From assembly GCA_025890175.1 (NCBI GenBank), contig JANPYM010000009.1, positions 342,012 to 406,011 on the forward strand: a stretch of DNA of 64,000 nt. The letters run 5' to 3'. The notes under the pieces are model-generated. The model did not search any database and was not told the origin of the DNA. It was given only the letters and a program-made list of their open reading frames with translations. Below are positions 62,030 to 64,000 of the stretch, in pieces; position 1 is the stretch's first letter, and every line of letters begins with the position of its first letter. The DNA is from Ciborinia camelliae. Taxonomy: Eukaryota; Ascomycota; Leotiomycetes; Helotiales; Sclerotiniaceae. Position numbers and translations under genes: made by a program.

Positions 62030-63775
62030 ATGTTATCTCGCACGCGTTTTCTCTCCTCCTTCCCTCACACATCCTCTCTTCTCAAATCCAAACCCAACTT
62101 TTCAATCCGCACACTAGCTACTGAAGCCAAATCAACAAGCATGTCTTCCATGAATGCTATGAACTCCAAGAAAGAAGGAGACATCTCTTCTGTCTTCGTA
62201 TCTCTCTCAGGTGCCGAAGCTACACCCCTCCCAGAACGTTTCGCCGATATCAAACGAAATCTCATCCGTGGTCACGAGGAAGCCGTTCAACAATCATTTA
62301 CTCGTCTCATCAATCGTCTTATGTTTGAAAATCCCAAAGTTGCGAAATTGGGTCCGAGAATCGTTCCAACTGTCAATTTCCAAGATGTGGTTGAGAAAAA
62401 TGTAAGTGAGGATTCATTGCAGGATATTAGAGACAAGGGTGTACTTGTTATTAGGGGTGTTGTCGATGAGAAGGTTGCGAGAGGTTATAAGGAGGAGGTC
62501 GAGGAGTATGTTAAGTTGAATCCTAGTACTAAGGGTAAGTTATCTTTTTCTGTCTTTATCCCTTTTCATTCACTCTTCTGCCGAAATGAAACGAAAACTT
62601 CTCTCTTGAGTATCAAATAGACACCTGCAGCCCGAGATGGATAAAGGCTGACAAACGCAGGCTTCCCAGCCAATGACCCCCAGGTCTACGAACTCTACTG
62701 GTCACCACCACAAGTCAAGGCTCGTGCTCACCCCAATATGCTCACTGCCCAAAAGTTCCTCCTCAACCTTTGGCACTCCACCGACCCCAACTCCCCCATC
62801 TCTCTTTCCCAACCAGTTATTTACGCCGACCGCGTCCGTATTCGTCGACCCGGTGATTCGGAATTTGCTCTTGGTCCTCATGCCGATGGTGGATCCGTTG
62901 AGCGCTGGGAACCCAATGGTTACGGTATCAATGGAGTCTATGATTCTATCTTCCAAGGAAAATGGGAAGAGTTCGATCCATTTGAGTCTTCATCCCGTGT
63001 TCCTGCTGTTAGTGATCTCTACCATGGTGGAGGAAATTGTTCCATGTTCCGCATGTTCCAAGCGTGGCTCGGTATGTCTCACACCGCACCTGGCGAAGGC
63101 ACATTGATGGTCAATCCTCTGATCCAACTCACCACCGCCTACTTTCTGTTACGACCTTTCTTTGAGCCAATCAATAAATTGCCGAAGGGAAAGGAGACCG
63201 AATACACAGAAGAATTCCTCAGTCCCGAAAACTGGAGATTGATTCCATCTGATAGGATGACTACGTCGCTTCACGGCGCTACGCCCAGTCATGGACAGGA
63301 GATGACAGAGCAGTTGCATCCGCATTTGGATTTGAAGAATACTATGGTTCATGTTCCAACTATTAGACCGGGTGATTATGTTGCTTGGCACTGTGATAGT
63401 AAGTTCTTTCCTCCCCCTCTTTTGAACCCTTCGCTGATCTGTCTTCCCCCCACAGTGATCCACGCTGTAGACAAAACCCACACCGGCAAATCCGACAGTT
63501 CCGTCCTCTACATCCCCGCCTGCCCCCTCACTCCGATCAACGCCGAAGCACTCTCCCGCCAACGCGATACTTTCCTTGCCGGTGTACCAGGCCCCGATTT
63601 TCCAGGTGGAAAGGGTGAGAGCGAGCATATTGGTCGACCAGGTATCAAGGAAGTTGAAGAGTGGACTGGTGAGGATGGCTTGAGAGCTATGGGATTGAGT
63701 AGATTTGTTGCGAGTGAGGCGGGAGAGGGCGTTAAGAAGGCTGTGGAAGAGGGAAATAAGTATTTGGGTCTGTAG
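62030..63775 (+). CDS. DUF1479 family protein (YbiU-like, 2OG-Fe oxygenase fold), probably mitochondrial
   Basis: Exons 62030..62534, 62661..63398 and 63456..63775, 520 residues. The first ~32 residues are Arg/Ser/Leu-rich without acidic residues (MLSRTRFLSSFPHTSSLLK), a mitochondrial presequence pattern. The rest follows the DUF1479 family: ERFADIKRNLIRGHEEAVQQS, DKGVLVIRGVV, then GPHADGGSVERW, with an HxD pair, and MIHAVDKTHTG with a later His, as expected of a double-stranded beta-helix iron site. No substrate is established for the family to my knowledge. The second intron is 57 bases long and stop-free in frame, so retention would add 19 residues before the His. The first intron (GTAAGT..CGCAG) contains stops and must be removed. 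Confidence 0.9.
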
Positions 63776-64000
63776 ATGAATATGGGGAGCGTGACGGGAT
63801 AGTTTGATGTGATATTCAAGGAATGACGAGTCTCAAATTGCACATATGAGGGCTTCAATGGCAGATCATTTAGGGAGGAGCGAGCATGGCATGGCACGGC
63901 GTCGGATTTTATTTTCATTCTGATCCGTTCAATTCTTCCCTTGGCAGGAAAGAAATATCCGATCAGGAGTCTTCTCACATACTAAATGAGAGGAAACATT
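63776..64000. other. 3' flank of the DUF1479 gene
   Basis: Short spacer to the window end; nothing recognised. Confidence 0.6.

Overview
This is a gene-sparse, intron-rich window from a filamentous ascomycete nucleus. Genes have one to four short introns with GT..AG ends and CTAAC/CTGAC-type branch sites. The gene set is typically fungal: spermidine synthase, a group II G-alpha, DBP5, BZZ1, DSN1, a CFEM membrane protein, a Zn-cluster regulator and a HeLo-like/ankyrin protein. Long pyrimidine-rich leaders and AT-rich spacers full of ACCTAGGT and TAGG repeats suggest a Leotiomycete of the Botrytis/Sclerotinia kind. That placement is inference from gene content and style, not a search result.

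Layout. 1-1.65 kb is low-complexity repeat. 1.65-8.19 kb (-) is one very large gene: a disordered N-terminal half of about 1,130 residues spliced to a 12-TM MFS-like transporter. 8.75-9.72 kb (-) is an omega-amidase and 10.39-11.75 kb (-) spermidine synthase. 11.75-15.86 kb is spacer and the long leader of a G-alpha gene (15.86-17.22 kb, +). 17.2-19.7 kb is rich in mini- and microsatellites. 19.71-22.66 kb holds a 1.47 kb sequence present twice on either side of a 10-N gap, almost certainly an unmerged contig overlap; it covers the 3' end of the kinetochore gene DSN1 (22.16-23.82 kb, -). 24.80-25.85 kb (-) is an NmrA-like oxidoreductase. 28.32-29.88 kb (+) is an unrecognised basic RS-rich protein. 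30.57-30.96 kb is a MITE-like element with long terminal inverted repeats and a TA duplication. 31.61-34.44 kb (-) is a CFEM receptor-like protein. DBP5 (36.17-37.82 kb, -) and BZZ1 (38.65-41.03 kb, +) are divergent. 42.84-45.33 kb (-) is the HeLo-like/ankyrin protein, followed by a broken glutathione transferase gene (45.58-46.34 kb, -). 48.29-50.74 kb (+) encodes an unrecognised protein with a zincin motif. 50.7-53.2 kb is AT-rich. 53.26-54.72 kb (+) encodes a secreted protein of eleven four-cysteine repeats. 56.95-59.15 kb (-) is a transcription factor with only half a Zn2Cys6 cluster. 62.03-63.78 kb (+) is a DUF1479 protein with a mitochondrial-type presequence.

The conserved genes are unrelated housekeeping and signalling functions and do not form a biosynthetic cluster. 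The best candidates for something new are the secreted repeat protein, the HELIHA protein, the giant transporter fusion, the HeLo-like/ankyrin protein and the MITE-like element. All exon structures below were joined by hand from reading frames and splice signals; every CDS given with a length in residues sums to a whole number of codons.
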